Shown here: piece after piece, positions 36,098 through 45,099 of the stretch
Layout: every line of letters begins with the position of its first letter
Position numbering within the stretch: position 1 is the stretch's first letter
Assembly (NCBI GenBank): GCA_944382845.1
Contig: CALWNN010000038.1
Coordinates: 53,350 to 117,349 of the forward strand
DNA length: 64,000 nt
Source: an uncultured Clostridia bacterium
GTDB taxonomy: Bacteria > Bacillota > Clostridia > Oscillospirales > Ruminococcaceae
Reading direction: 5' to 3'
The notes under the pieces: model-generated
Told to the model about the DNA's origin: nothing
Databases searched by the model: none
Seen by the model: the letters and a program-made list of their open reading frames with translations, nothing else
Made by a program: the position numbers and the translations under genes

Positions 36098-37868
36098 GTA
36101 CGACATTGACGAAGTTTTAGAAACCCCTTTTGACTTTACTCACTTAAAAAGGGCAATGGTGTACATTAAAAAGTACAAAAACAAAATGATACTTTCACTT
36201 GTTTTGTCAGTAATATGTACTGTCTCAGGACTTTTCGGACCTCTTATAACCCAGTACGCACTTGACTATTCTATCCCTGAGAAAAACATTCCTCAGCTTT
36301 TGATGCTTTGTGGACTTTTCGCAGTTTCAATTATAATTTCTATCGTATTTTCAAATATCCGTTCAAGGATAATGACTGTTGTTGGTCAGAATATAATTTT
36401 CGACATAAGAACAGACCTTTTCAAGCATCTTCAGAAACTCCCTTTCCAGTATTACGACGACAGACCCCACGGAAAGATCCTTATACGAGTTGTAAACTAT
36501 GTAAACTCTGTTTCGGATATGCTTTCAAACGGTATTATAAACGTTATACTTGAATTTCTGAACATGATCTTCATAACAATCTTTATGTTTACGGTAAACG
36601 TAACTCTGTCATTTATCGTTCTTGCAGGCGTGCCTGTGTTCATGCTTATAATGTGGGCAATAAAGAAACAGACAAGGCGTTCGTGGCAGATGGTGTCAAA
36701 CAAGAATTCAAATCTTAACGGATACCTTCAGGAAAGCATTTCCGGAGCAAGAGTTACCCAGATATTTACTCGTGAAGAAGAAAACCAGAAAATTTTCGAG
36801 CGGCTTTCACAGGCCTGCAGAAAAACATGGATGAGAGCGGTCAAGTTCTCAAACCTTGTATGGCCCTGCACCGATAACATTTCCACCATCGTAAGAGCCG
36901 CCATCTTTGCAGTAGGACTCCTTGTTATGGGTCCTGCACAGATAACTCTCGGAACCATTTCCGCAATGACCTCTTACGCCTCACGTTTCTGGCAGCCTAT
37001 AATGAATCTTTCAAATCTTTTCAATAACTTTATAAACAACATCGCCTATCTTGAAAGAATATTTGAAACCCTTGACGAGCCTGTAACTGTTGCAGACAAA
37101 CCGGGCGCAAAGGAACTTCCCGAGATAGTCGGAAATGTAAGCTTTGAAAACGTGACCTTTGCATACGAAGAAGGAAAGAACGTTCTTGAAAATCTTTCCT
37201 TTGACGTGAAGGCAGGAGAAAGCATCGCTCTTGTAGGTCCTACAGGAGCAGGAAAATCAACAATAGTAAACCTTATTTCAAGGTTTTACAATGTCACAAA
37301 CGGCAAGGTAAAAATCGACGGACAAGATATTTCGGAAGTAACTCTCCACTCACTGCGTTCACAGATGGGAATAATGCTTCAGGACAGCTTTATTTTCAGC
37401 GGTACTATCCTTGACAACATCCGCTACGGAAAGCTTGACGCTACAGACGAGGAAATAATAAAGGCTGCGAAAACTGTCTGCGCCCACGATTTTATCACCC
37501 ACATGGAAAAAGGCTACCAAACAGAAGTAAACGAGAGAGGAACCGCTCTTTCTCAAGGTCAGCGTCAGCTTATTTCCTTTGCAAGAACTCTCCTTTCAGA
37601 TCCAAAGATACTTATACTTGACGAAGCCACATCTTCTATAGACGCAAAAACGGAAAGACTTCTGCAAAAAGGACTGCTTGAGCTTTTAAAAGGAAGAACT
37701 TCGTTTATTATCGCTCACCGTCTTTCAACAATAAAAAACTGCGACAGGATAATGTACATTGACAACAAGGGCATCGTTGAATGTGGAAATCACGAACAGC
37801 TCCTTGCCAAGAAGGGCGCATACTACAACCTTTATATGTCACAGCACATTTCCGAGCAGACAGCATAG
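36084..37868 (+). CDS. ABC exporter subunit 2 (canonical ATPase)
   Basis: The partner half-transporter, 594 residues, with six membrane helices followed by Walker A GPTGAGKST, signature LSQGQRQ, Walker B LILDEATSSID with the catalytic Glu, and the H-loop IIAHRLST. The signature has Q in place of G (LSQGQ), as is common in such heterodimers. The start is ATG 36084 with GGAGGA 7 nt upstream, overlapping the end of subunit 1 by 14 nt, so translation is coupled. A strong hairpin ends the operon at 37900-37941. Confidence 0.93.
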   Translation: MARNKYDIDEVLETPFDFTHLKRAMVYIKKYKNKMILSLVLSVICTVSGLFGPLITQYALDYSIPEKNIPQLLMLCGLFAVSIIISIVFSNIRSRIMTVVGQNIIFDIRTDLFKHLQKLPFQYYDDRPHGKILIRVVNYVNSVSDMLSNGIINVILEFLNMIFITIFMFTVNVTLSFIVLAGVPVFMLIMWAIKKQTRRSWQMVSNKNSNLNGYLQESISGARVTQIFTREEENQKIFERLSQACRKTWMRAVKFSNLVWPCTDNISTIVRAAIFAVGLLVMGPAQITLGTISAMTSYASRFWQPIMNLSNLFNNFINNIAYLERIFETLDEPVTVADKPGAKELPEIVGNVSFENVTFAYEEGKNVLENLSFDVKAGESIALVGPTGAGKSTIVNLISRFYNVTNGKVKIDGQDISEVTLHSLRSQMGIMLQDSFIFSGTILDNIRYGKLDATDEEIIKAAKTVCAHDFITHMEKGYQTEVNERGTALSQGQRQLISFARTLLSDPKILILDEATSSIDAKTERLLQKGLLELLKGRTSFIIAHRLSTIKNCDRIMYIDNKGIVECGNHEQLLAKKGAYYNLYMSQHISEQTA

Positions 37869-37899
37869 CGCTAATAATCTGACAGATGATAATTTACGC

Positions 37900-37941
37900 T
37901 TTCGGCGCACTTGTGTCCCCATGACACGAGTGCGCCGAAAA
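37900..37941 (+). terminator. Strong hairpin after the ABC exporter operon
   Basis: TTTCGGCGCACTTGTGTC and GACACGAGTGCGCCGAAA form an 18-bp stem with one mismatch around CCCAT. The T tract is weak (AATGTTT), so it may act partly as an RNA 3' end stabiliser. Confidence 0.7.
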
Positions 37942-38002
37942 ATGTTTAAACAGCCGAAGCCTGCCAATAATAACTGCATAAATGTTTATTGGGAGGGCTC
38001 TT

Positions 38003-38095
38003 ATGAAAAGTAACAAGGATAAATTGGTTGAAAGACTGATAATCGCTTTGATAGCACTGTCAGTACTGTCACTTGTAATGCTGATGATAAGCTAA
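38003..38095 (+). CDS. Putative 30-residue membrane peptide
   Basis: A short frame with a good ribosome-binding site (GGGAGGG, 7 nt before ATG 38003) encodes a charged head (MKSNKDKLVERL) and one hydrophobic helix. Its stop overlaps the 3' end of the convergent tmcAL gene by 4 nt. It lies after the exporter terminator, so it needs its own promoter or read-through. Only the binding site and clean membrane topology support it. Confidence 0.45.
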   Translation: MKSNKDKLVERLIIALIALSVLSLVMLMIS

Positions 38096-39264
38096 CTGTC
38101 AACTATTGTAAAGGGAATTGAAAATTCAGACGGATACGAACTGTAAGAGCGCAAACAAAGCTTTTGAAATGCGGAAGATATCACATCAAGCTCTGAAAGT
38201 CGCCTTCCGTCAACCCCTGACGACCGAAGCTTAGAAAGAGAATGGGAAATCGGTATGACGCTTTTGCTTTTTGCGGCTGCCAGAATTTCCATTCCCTTTT
38301 TGTTTGCAGCCAAAATCCTCGCATATGGCTCAAGCAAAAAGTCCGAAGGTTTTATCCCCAAAACTCCATACAAAACAACTCTCCTTATCCGTGCATGAGT
38401 TATGTTTTTTGTTTTTAATCCCATGTAAAATTCCTCAAGGCTTTTCGGCAAACCTTTTTCGAGAAGAGTTTTTATCTTCGCCGCCAACTCCTGATTGCTG
38501 TCCGGAAGATCGGCAATTTCTTCTTTAGACATGGAAATAAATCTCATAAATGCGAGAGACGAAAATTTTTCACTGTCCGAAATCCCGTCATAATTGTAAT
38601 TGTACGGAATAAATTTTGAGACATCCTCCCCTTTTCTTATCATATCCCTTAGCTTTGATGCACTTGCGTAACCTTCCGAACAAATATTGCTGTCGTGTGC
38701 CGCCCCAACTCTCTTTACAGGAATAATTTCAGGCTCAAACCCAATCCTTTCTGCGGCTCTTAAATATTCAATTGCAAGGGTGTTGTTGGGTGAGGAAATA
38801 ACTCTTGCCTGGTCCTGTCCGTAAATCTCCTTGCAGGCTTCATGTACAGCTGACGGATAGCTTCTCCCTTGCCTTATAAGTTCCCTTACAAGAGCAGAAT
38901 TCTTAAGCCCTCCGGTTGCTTTGGCGGCCTTTTCAAGAAGTTCTTTGTCGTCCGTCTCACAGCCAAACGAAAGATGTGTGACAACTCCCGTACCTTTCAT
39001 TATTTTCATTGCTCCAAGAGCAAAAATTTCAGCGTTTGCACAAGAAAAAGGACATGGAAGTTCAATCACAAGGTCTGCTCCGTTTTTGCAGGCGGTATAC
39101 GCTCTTTTATGCTTGTCAATAATTGCAGCCTCACCACGTTGGACCACGTTTCCGCTCATAACAGACACAATATGAGTCGCTCCCAACTCTTTCGCCTTGT
39201 CTATCTGATAAAGATGTCCGCGGTGAAACGGGTTGTACTCACAGACAATACCGCACACTTTCAT
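38092..39264 (-). CDS. tmcAL: tRNA(Met) cytidine acetate ligase (TmcAL, YlbM)
   Basis: Makes N4-acetylcytidine at the wobble position of elongator tRNA-Met, using acetate and ATP. The N-terminal nucleotidyltransferase domain shows EYNPFHRGHLYQI (the HxGH signature) and MSGNVVQRGEAAI, then NGADLVIELP and SSPNNTLAIEYLRA. The length of 390 is normal. It is divergent from acetate kinase, so two acetate-handling genes face each other across 130 nt. Confidence 0.92.
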   Translation of the reverse strand: MKVCGIVCEYNPFHRGHLYQIDKAKELGATHIVSVMSGNVVQRGEAAIIDKHKRAYTACKNGADLVIELPCPFSCANAEIFALGAMKIMKGTGVVTHLSFGCETDDKELLEKAAKATGGLKNSALVRELIRQGRSYPSAVHEACKEIYGQDQARVISSPNNTLAIEYLRAAERIGFEPEIIPVKRVGAAHDSNICSEGYASASKLRDMIRKGEDVSKFIPYNYNYDGISDSEKFSSLAFMRFISMSKEEIADLPDSNQELAAKIKTLLEKGLPKSLEEFYMGLKTKNITHARIRRVVLYGVLGIKPSDFLLEPYARILAANKKGMEILAAAKSKSVIPISHSLSKLRSSGVDGRRLSELDVISSAFQKLCLRSYSSYPSEFSIPFTIVDS

Positions 39265-39316
39265 AGCCTTTCCCCCCGAAAATGTTGTAGAAAATTAAAA
39301 ATTTGCTGAAAACCAC

Positions 39317-39345
39317 TTGAAATTTGCTTCATAATGTTATAATAT
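39317..39345 (+). promoter_or_regulatory. Acetate kinase promoter
   Basis: TTGAAA (39317-39322) and TAATAT (39340-39345) are 17 nt apart, about 50 nt upstream of ackA. Confidence 0.55.
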
Positions 39346-39396
39346 ATAATAATGTGATAAAAGTCAAGTCATACATACTTAAAGGAGAAATGTAAT

Positions 39397-40602
39397 ATGA
39401 AAATCTTAGTTGTCAACGCAGGAAGCTCTTCACTTAAATATCAGCTTCTTGACATGAATGACGAATCGGTCATTGCTAAAGGAAACTGCGACAGAATAGG
39501 CATCGACGGTCACATAAATCACAAGACCTTTGATGGCAGGACTATCGATGAGGATTGCAGCTTTCCGACTCATACAGAGGCTTTTGAAAAGCTTGTTGAA
39601 GTTCTTACCACAGGCGAAGCTTCCGTTATCAAATCCATGGATGAAATTTCTGCTGTGGGCCACAGAATAGTTCAGGGCGCTGAAGTTTTTAACAAGACCT
39701 GTTTTGCAACAGATGAAGTTATCAATCAGATCGACGCACTTTCCGAGCTTGCGCCTGTTCACAACCATCCACACGCCCTTGCTCTGAGAGCCTGCAAGAA
39801 AGTTGTTCCCGAATCAACTCCTCAGGTTGTTGTATTCGACACAGCTTTCCATCAGACAATGCCAAGAAAAGCATATATGTACGGACTTCCTTACGAATGC
39901 TACAAGGATCTTCACGTAAGAAAATACGGCTTCCACGGAACATCTCACAGATTTGTTACAATGGAACTTGCCAAGACCCTGGGAAGAAATCTTAAGGACA
40001 TGAAGATCGTTTCATGCCACCTTGGAAACGGCTCATCAATTACAGCTGTCGAGGGTGGAAAATCCATTGACACTTCAATGGGATTCACTCCTCTGGACGG
40101 TATTATTATGGGAACGCGTTCAGGTGCGGTTGACCCGTCTGCTGTTGAATTTGTACAGAAAAAGCTTGGTTTTTCACCTGCCGAAATGAGCGATTACCTC
40201 AATAAGAAATCAGGTTTCCTTGGACTTTCCGGAATTTCCAGCGACAACAGAGATATTGAAAAGGCAGCTGCCGATGGCAACGAAAGGGCTGTGCTTGTAA
40301 CTGAGCTTTTAGCTTACGACATCAAGAAGTACATTGGTTCTTACGCTGCTGCAATGAACGGACTGGACGCTGTTATTTTCACGGGAGGAATCGGAGAAAA
40401 CGCTTCCGAAGTCAGAGAAAACGTATGCGACAATATGGAGTTTTTAGGCATCAAAATCGACAAGGAAGTAAATGCCGGCACAAGAGGAAAGCTCAAGAGA
40501 ATTTCCACACTCGATTCAAAGGTTGAGGTATGGGTAGTTCCCACAAACGAAGAGCTTCTCATTGCAAGAGATACCCTTGCTCTTATCAACCAGTCCAAAT
40601 AA
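39397..40602 (+). CDS. ackA: Acetate kinase
   Basis: Converts acetyl phosphate and ADP to acetate and ATP, the energy-yielding end of the pyruvate formate-lyase route. The 401-residue protein has all signatures: NAGSSSLKYQL (6-16), GHRIVQGAE, FDTAFHQTMP, YGFHGTSHRFV, LGNGSSITA and FTGGIGENA. GGAGAAATGTAAT precedes the ATG. No phosphate acetyltransferase gene lies next to it. It ends at a clear terminator. Confidence 0.98.
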   Translation: MKILVVNAGSSSLKYQLLDMNDESVIAKGNCDRIGIDGHINHKTFDGRTIDEDCSFPTHTEAFEKLVEVLTTGEASVIKSMDEISAVGHRIVQGAEVFNKTCFATDEVINQIDALSELAPVHNHPHALALRACKKVVPESTPQVVVFDTAFHQTMPRKAYMYGLPYECYKDLHVRKYGFHGTSHRFVTMELAKTLGRNLKDMKIVSCHLGNGSSITAVEGGKSIDTSMGFTPLDGIIMGTRSGAVDPSAVEFVQKKLGFSPAEMSDYLNKKSGFLGLSGISSDNRDIEKAAADGNERAVLVTELLAYDIKKYIGSYAAAMNGLDAVIFTGGIGENASEVRENVCDNMEFLGIKIDKEVNAGTRGKLKRISTLDSKVEVWVVPTNEELLIARDTLALINQSK

Positions 40603-40629
40603 TATATCATCAAACCATCAATAAAAAAA

Positions 40630-40667
40630 GCAAGTCTTATCTATCGTTAAATAGGACTTGCTTTTTT
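40630..40667 (+). terminator. ackA terminator
   Basis: GCAAGTC and GACTTGC form the core of a stem around CTTATCTATCGTTAAATA-type loop sequence, followed by TTTTTT; a run of A on the other side gives partial activity on the minus strand. Confidence 0.85.
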
Positions 40668-40760
40668 ATTTTAAATTCACATCGGAGTAAAACATAATAA
40701 GCCTGCGCTGTCAATCGCATCCAAAGGCGGGTAGATGGTTCACAACATAAATATCAGTCC

Positions 40761-40795
40761 AAAAAAGCTCTCCTCTTTTGGCAAAAGGAGAGCAG
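40761..40795 (-). terminator. Terminator of the typA-thiT transcript
   Basis: On the minus strand CTCTCCTTTTG and CAAAAGAGGAGAG pair around a short loop, followed by CTTTTTTGG, 17 nt after the thiT stop. Confidence 0.85.
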
Positions 40796-40811
40796 ATGTG
40801 AATATTCAGCT

Positions 40812-41405
40812 TCAATCTCTCGGACTTACAAGCTTCTTTATCTGAGGAAGTTTTAAAAATATAATTGCTGCGACAGTAGTGAAAATTATTTCGGGAAGCA
40901 TATATGAACCGTTGTAAAGAATACTGTAAAGCCAGCTTTTGGTGATATTCAATCCGAAGATTTCTCCTACTGATTTCCAGATAACAACTCCACTCGCAAA
41001 ATGGCACAAAAGTCTAAGAAGCATTGCTATAACCGTTCCTGCTACCCAGCCTCTTACTCCAAGCCTTCTGAACATTCCTGCAAAACCAAGAACCGAAAAA
41101 GCCAAAACATAGTCGAGCAAAATACAGGCTATAAGCATAGGAGCGCTGAGTCCCCATCCGAACAGTCCGTCTGTTATACCCTGAAACAACTGAACAAGAC
41201 TGTATACAAACGCAACTCCAAGTCCGTATTTGATTCCGTATTTTATGCTGAAAAGCACAATAGGTAGCATTGAAAGAAGAGTTATTGAACCTCCCGTCGG
41301 AAGTTTATATACCCTTATGTAACTTAGTACTGTTGCAAGGGCGACCATTACCGCCCCTTCAACAATCACAAATATTTTTTTATTTCTTACCTGTGACTTA
41401 CTCAT
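40812..41405 (-). CDS. thiT: Energy-coupled thiamine transporter S component
   Basis: Substrate-binding membrane subunit of an ECF transporter for thiamine. The 197-residue protein has six hydrophobic segments and ThiT-like features: an N-terminal VEGAVMVALATVLSYIRVYKLPTGGSITLLSMLP, with the aromatic substrate region later at YSLVQLFQGITDGLFGWG. The shared ECF ATPases are not in the window. The start is ATG 41405 (GAGG 5 nt upstream), 16 nt after typA, so it is read from the typA transcript. No TPP riboswitch was found. Confidence 0.88.
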   Translation of the reverse strand: MSKSQVRNKKIFVIVEGAVMVALATVLSYIRVYKLPTGGSITLLSMLPIVLFSIKYGIKYGLGVAFVYSLVQLFQGITDGLFGWGLSAPMLIACILLDYVLAFSVLGFAGMFRRLGVRGWVAGTVIAMLLRLLCHFASGVVIWKSVGEIFGLNITKSWLYSILYNGSYMLPEIIFTTVAAIIFLKLPQIKKLVSPRD

Positions 41406-41421
41406 AATGTCCTCACCCATA

Positions 41422-43245
41422 TCAACCGTTAAGCTTTGCTCTTTCCTTTGCTCTCTGAGTGTTGCTCAGAGTACGCTTTCTTATTCTTATGGATTTTGGA
41501 GTAACCTCCAGAAGCTCGTCGTCGGCCAAAAATTCAAGGCTGTCCTCAAGACTTAAAATTCTCGGCGGAATAAGTCTTAAAGCGTCGTCGCTTCCGCTTG
41601 CACGGGTATTTGTAAGGTGTTTTTTCTTGCACACGTTTACAACAAGATCCTCTGCCTTTGGAGATGCCCCGACTACCATTCCCTCGTAAACGGGAGTACC
41701 TGCGGTGATGAAAAGCTCTCCTCTTTCCTGCGCATTGTAAAGCCCATAGGTAATGGCTGTCCCTGTTTCAAATGCAATAAGCGAGCCTGAATTTCTTCTG
41801 GGAATATCACCCTTGTACGGCTGATAACCGTAAAATACCGAACTCATGATTCCCTCGCCCTTGGTATCGGTGAGAAATTCGCTCTTGTATCCGAATAGTC
41901 CTCTTGCAGGAATCAAAAATTCAAGTCTCATTCTGCTTCCTACAGGGGTCATCTGCTGAAGTTCTCCTTTTCTCACTCCAAGTTTCTCCATAATCGAGCC
42001 AACGCAGTTTTCAGGAACATCGATAACAAGTCTTTCAACAGGTTCATTAAGCTTGCCGTCAATTTCCTTGTAAAGAACTCTCGGAGTTGATACTCCAAGC
42101 TCGTATCCCTCTCTTCTCATGTTTTCAATTAAGATAGAAAGGTGCATTTCACCTCTTCCGGCAACCTTAAAGCTGTCGGTGGAATCAGTTTCGGAAACAC
42201 GCAGGGAAACATCCTTTAAAAGCTCCCTGAAAAGCCTGTCCCTTAAATGTCTTGAAGTAACGAATTTGCCCTCTCTTCCTGCAAAAGGAGAATCATTTAC
42301 AGAAAAAGTCATTTCAACGGTAGGCTCTGAAATTTTGACAAAGGGCACTGCCTCGAACTTTCCGAAATCGCAGATAGTATCCCCGATAGTTATATTTTCG
42401 AGTCCGCTTATACAAACGATATCTCCTGCCTTTGCGCAGTCGCATGGAACACGGTTAAGCCCCTCAATCTGGTACATTGTAACAATCTTGCCTCTGTACT
42501 CCTTCTTTGTCTGGTGGTAGTCGCCTACAGTTACCTCCTGATTAACCTTCATAACGCCACGCTCAATTCGTCCGATAGCAATTCTTCCTACATACTCGTT
42601 GTAGTCTATAGAAGAAACAAGGTACTGCATATCACCTTCTGTATCAACATCCGGTGCTGGGATATAATTTAAAATTTCATCAAACAGCGGAACAAGGTCC
42701 TTTCCAAGGTCAGAAGGAGTGTATGAAGCGGTTCCGTCACGTCCCGAACAGTAAAGAATAGGACTGTCAAGCTGTTCATCGGAAGCGTCAAGGTCCATAA
42801 GAAGCTCTAAAACCTCATCTCCCACCTCGTTAAGTCTTGCATCCGGTCTGTCTATCTTGTTTACAACAATAATTATCTTGTGTCCAAGCTCCAAAGCCTT
42901 CTGAAGAACAAATCTTGTCTGTGGCATAGGTCCCTCAGCAGCGTCAACAAGAAGTATTACGCCGTTTACCATTTTAAGCACGCGCTCTACCTCTCCTCCG
43001 AAATCAGCATGACCCGGCGTATCGATAATATTGATCTTAACCCCGTCATAAACTATCGAAGTGTTTTTTGCAAGAATAGTTATTCCTCTTTCGCGCTCAA
43101 TGTCGTTTGAGTCCATGACTCTTTCGTTTACCACCTGATTTTCTCTGAAAGTTCCCGACTGCTTTAACATCTGGTCGACAAGAGTTGTTTTTCCATGGTC
43201 AACGTGGGCAATGATTGCAATGTTTCTCAAATCATTTCTTAGCAT
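41422..43245 (-). CDS. typA: Ribosome-associated GTPase TypA/BipA
   Basis: Translational GTPase that helps ribosome assembly and stress growth. The 607-residue protein shows G1 [34 protein letters not shown], and the BipA-specific C-terminal domain ([19 protein letters not shown]). The start is ATG 43245 with GGAGG 7 nt upstream; longer frames add leader sequence. It follows tRNA genes with a structured leader and terminator between (43284-43405), and is followed by thiT. Confidence 0.97.
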   Translation of the reverse strand: MLRNDLRNIAIIAHVDHGKTTLVDQMLKQSGTFRENQVVNERVMDSNDIERERGITILAKNTSIVYDGVKINIIDTPGHADFGGEVERVLKMVNGVILLVDAAEGPMPQTRFVLQKALELGHKIIIVVNKIDRPDARLNEVGDEVLELLMDLDASDEQLDSPILYCSGRDGTASYTPSDLGKDLVPLFDEILNYIPAPDVDTEGDMQYLVSSIDYNEYVGRIAIGRIERGVMKVNQEVTVGDYHQTKKEYRGKIVTMYQIEGLNRVPCDCAKAGDIVCISGLENITIGDTICDFGKFEAVPFVKISEPTVEMTFSVNDSPFAGREGKFVTSRHLRDRLFRELLKDVSLRVSETDSTDSFKVAGRGEMHLSILIENMRREGYELGVSTPRVLYKEIDGKLNEPVERLVIDVPENCVGSIMEKLGVRKGELQQMTPVGSRMRLEFLIPARGLFGYKSEFLTDTKGEGIMSSVFYGYQPYKGDIPRRNSGSLIAFETGTAITYGLYNAQERGELFITAGTPVYEGMVVGASPKAEDLVVNVCKKKHLTNTRASGSDDALRLIPPRILSLEDSLEFLADDELLEVTPKSIRIRKRTLSNTQRAKERAKLNG

Positions 43246-43283
43246 TTTAGTTCCTCCGTTTGGTATAAAAGGTTTATTCACAT

Positions 43284-43405
43284 TAAAAAAGTCCTGCATA
43301 CCCAAATGCAGGACTTGCGCATATCTGACGCCGGACTTTCATCTGCGTTTTCACTGCAAGAAAGATGAAAGATTTACAATTAAGCTGAGCCGACCGAAAT
43401 CCGGC
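43284..43405 (-). ncRNA. Structured leader RNA with terminator before typA
   Basis: On the minus strand GCCGGA (43405-43400) pairs with TCCGGC (43335-43330), enclosing CTTTCATCT/AGATGAAAG (43371-43363 with 43344-43336). A clean intrinsic terminator follows: AGTCCTGCAT and ATGCAGGACT with TTTTTT (43316-43284), ending 39 nt before the typA start. The layout (structured domain, terminator, gene) is that of a riboswitch or other attenuator, or of a free small RNA. No known class was recognised. Confidence 0.5.
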
Positions 43406-43423
43406 AGGTTGGCACATATTCCA

Positions 43424-43458
43424 ATAAAAACGGGGTAGGCATTCGAGTGTCTACTCCA
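43424..43458 (-). terminator. Hairpin with T tract, possible second terminator
   Basis: On the minus strand GGAGTAG pairs with CTACCCC (one mismatch) and is followed by GTTTTTATTGG. It may back up the tRNA terminator at 43505-43529, or belong to the typA leader. Confidence 0.45.
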
Positions 43459-43504
43459 CGTTTGGAAAACAAAATAGATAACGTTATTGCTACAACCATA
43501 AAGG

Positions 43505-43529
43505 TAAAAGTCCCTCGCAAAGAGGGACA
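43505..43529 (-). terminator. tRNA operon terminator
   Basis: On the minus strand GTCCCTC-TTTGC-GAGGGAC forms a 7-bp stem followed by TTTTACCTTT, 22 nt after tRNA-Tyr. Confidence 0.75.
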
Positions 43530-43550
43530 GTACACTCAGCGTTACGCTAT

Positions 43551-43634
43551 TGGTGGGAGAGGGTGGATTCGAACCACCGAAGCCGAAGCAACAGATTTAC
43601 AGTCTGCCCCCTTTGGCCACTCGGGAACTCTCCC
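43551..43634 (-). tRNA. tRNA-Tyr (GTA)
   Basis: Minus-strand acceptor stem GGGAGAG pairs with CTCTCCC, anticodon loop CTGTAAA gives GTA, a long variable arm as in class II tRNAs, the T loop GGTTCGAATCC, and an encoded CCA end. Confidence 0.97.
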
Positions 43635-43671
43635 ATTTATCTGCTTTTCAATTTTCATCTTAAAGCAATAC

Positions 43672-43747
43672 TGGAGCTGGTGGACGGACTCGAACCCCCG
43701 ACCTGCTGATTACAAATCAGCTGCTCTACCAACTGAGCTACACCAGC
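43672..43747 (-). tRNA. tRNA-Thr (TGT)
   Basis: Minus-strand acceptor GCTGGTG pairs with CACCAGC, D arm TAGCTCAGTTGGTAGAGCA, anticodon loop TTTGTAA gives TGT, T arm GGGGGTTCGAGTCC, and an encoded CCA. It precedes tRNA-Tyr by 37 nt. Confidence 0.97.
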
Positions 43748-43767
43748 GTATTTCAAACGCAAGAATT

Positions 43768-43796
43768 ATTATATCACTTTTCTTTGCCGTTGTCAA
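43768..43796 (-). promoter_or_regulatory. Proximal tRNA promoter
   Basis: On the minus strand TTGACA (43796-43791) and TATAAT (43773-43768) are 17 nt apart: a perfect consensus 20 nt before tRNA-Thr. Confidence 0.85.
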
Positions 43797-43886
43797 TACC
43801 CTTAACAACTTTTTTACAAAATAATTTTATCTTATCGTTATATGTTGTTTCGACGTTGATTTTGCTTTTCAAAATATATCTTTATT

Positions 43887-43915
43887 ATTATACTATAACA
43901 CCTTATTAATGTCAA
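43887..43915 (-). promoter_or_regulatory. Distal tRNA promoter
   Basis: On the minus strand TTGACA (43915-43910) and TATAAT (43892-43887) are 17 nt apart: a second perfect promoter 119 nt upstream of the first, giving tandem promoters for the tRNA unit. The rest of the 43748-44082 gap holds only the terminator at 44028-44050. Confidence 0.8.
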
Positions 43916-44027
43916 GTGTTTATACGGCATTTTGTCGGATTAAACAATTAAGCCTCGTTTTATTGCGATGAATTCTAAGATTTTCACAACTCAAAATCAA
44001 CCATCAATGGTTTAGAGCAAACAAAAT

Positions 44028-44050
44028 CAGCCCTGCAAAAAGCAGAGCTG
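44028..44050 (-). terminator. Terminator after the zinc-ribbon gene
   Basis: On the minus strand CAGCTCTGC and GCAGGGCTG pair around TTTTT, followed by ATTTTGTTTG. Confidence 0.75.
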
Positions 44051-44082
44051 TAATAAAACTTTATAAATAAAAATTGAATTGA

Positions 44083-44364
44083 TTATTCTTGCTCTTCCTT
44101 AAGTTTCGCAAAGCACTCGCTGCAATAAACAGGCTTGTCCTCTCTCGGCTTGAAAGGTATTCTTGCTTCGCCTCCGCACGCAGCGCAGGTAGCGGTAAAA
44201 TATTCTCTTGCACCCTTTGAAGCATTCTTTCTTGCGTCTCTGCAAGCCTTGCATCTCTGGGGTTCGTTCTCAAATCCTTTTTCTGCGTAAAATTCCTGCT
44301 CACCGGCAGTAAAAACAAATTCGTTTCCACATTCCTTGCAAACTAAAGTCTTGTCTTCGTACAT
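44083..44364 (-). CDS. Zinc-ribbon protein, unknown function
   Basis: A 93-residue protein with paired CxxC motifs: CKECGNEF (9-16), CKACRDAR, CAACGGEA and CSECF, enough for two zinc sites. The N-terminal half (FVFTAGEQEFYAEKGFENEPQRCKACR) is typical of a widespread small clostridial family of probable zinc-binding proteins. It follows the sigma-factor gene by 60 nt on the same strand and probably shares its promoter. Confidence 0.85.
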   Translation of the reverse strand: MYEDKTLVCKECGNEFVFTAGEQEFYAEKGFENEPQRCKACRDARKNASKGAREYFTATCAACGGEARIPFKPREDKPVYCSECFAKLKEEQE

Positions 44365-44424
44365 AGTAAAATTACCTCACTTAAAGTTATTATTTGACCG
44401 GAGCGATCCGGTGCGCCTGGGTTA

Positions 44425-44985
44425 TTACACGCTGCCGTCTGTTTTCAAAAGCGTTTTCAGCTTGCGCCTTACTCTCTGCATCGCATTGTCAACTACTTTA
44501 AGCGAAATATCCAATTCCAACGCTATTTGACTGTAAGCCTCTCCCTGAAGATATTTCTCAAAAACCTGTCTTTCAATGTCCGAAAGGACACCACTGTAAA
44601 GCTCCCTTATCTCTCGGCTTCTCTCTTTATCTATTACCGTAGCCTCCGGGTCGGAGCACTCCCCCGTGTCCCTGATGTCATCGGTAATTTCAGCCGCTGC
44701 TTTAGGTCGCTTCCGTATGGCGGTGAGAATCTTGTTTTTGATACAAACATTCGCATATGTTGAAAAAAGTACGCCCTTGCTGCTATCGTAAGTCTTAACC
44801 GCATCGATAAGTCCCATAAGACCTTCCTGAGACAAATCGCCTACTTCATCGGTAGATTCAGCCATAGATACTACCGTCGCCTGAATAATTTTCGTATACA
44901 TACAGATAAGCTCCGAATAGGCTTCCTTATCTTTTAGAGCCTTTAACGCAAGTCCCTGAACAGTATTTGAAAAATTCTTTGCCAT
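44425..44985 (-). CDS. Sigma-70 family RNA polymerase factor, SigH-like
   Basis: A 186-residue sigma factor with region 2 (ELICMYTKIIQATV, DLSQEGLMGLIDAVKTYDSSKG, FSTYANVCIKNKI) and region 4 (LSDIERQVFEKYLQGEAYSQIA followed by a helix-turn-helix ending NAMQRVRRKLK). The architecture (no region 1.1, short linker) is that of SigH and related sporulation/stress factors. It may be the stationary-phase or sporulation SigH, but an extra sigma of another role cannot be excluded. It has its own strong promoter and is followed by a zinc-ribbon gene. Confidence 0.88.
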   Translation of the reverse strand: MAKNFSNTVQGLALKALKDKEAYSELICMYTKIIQATVVSMAESTDEVGDLSQEGLMGLIDAVKTYDSSKGVLFSTYANVCIKNKILTAIRKRPKAAAEITDDIRDTGECSDPEATVIDKERSREIRELYSGVLSDIERQVFEKYLQGEAYSQIALELDISLKVVDNAMQRVRRKLKTLLKTDGSV

Positions 44986-45021
44986 AACTCTTCCTTCAGC
45001 AATGCTTCTTTAATCCTACTT

Positions 45022-45050
45022 ATAGTAGCATAAAATTTCTAATTTGTCAA
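45022..45050 (-). promoter_or_regulatory. Promoter of the sigma factor gene
   Basis: On the minus strand TTGACA (45050-45045) and TACTAT (45027-45022) are 17 nt apart, 36 nt before the start codon. Confidence 0.75.
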
Positions 45051-45099
45051 GTATTTTTTATAAGAAATATTTATTTTATGCCAAGCGCCACACAAAGCC

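Noticed and set aside
41405-41440. TPP riboswitch for thiT
   Set aside because: Only 16 nt separate typA and thiT, with none of the TPP aptamer motifs.
43447-43824. 125-codon + strand frame
   Set aside because: It runs antisense through tRNA-Tyr and tRNA-Thr and both tRNA promoter regions, so it cannot be a gene.
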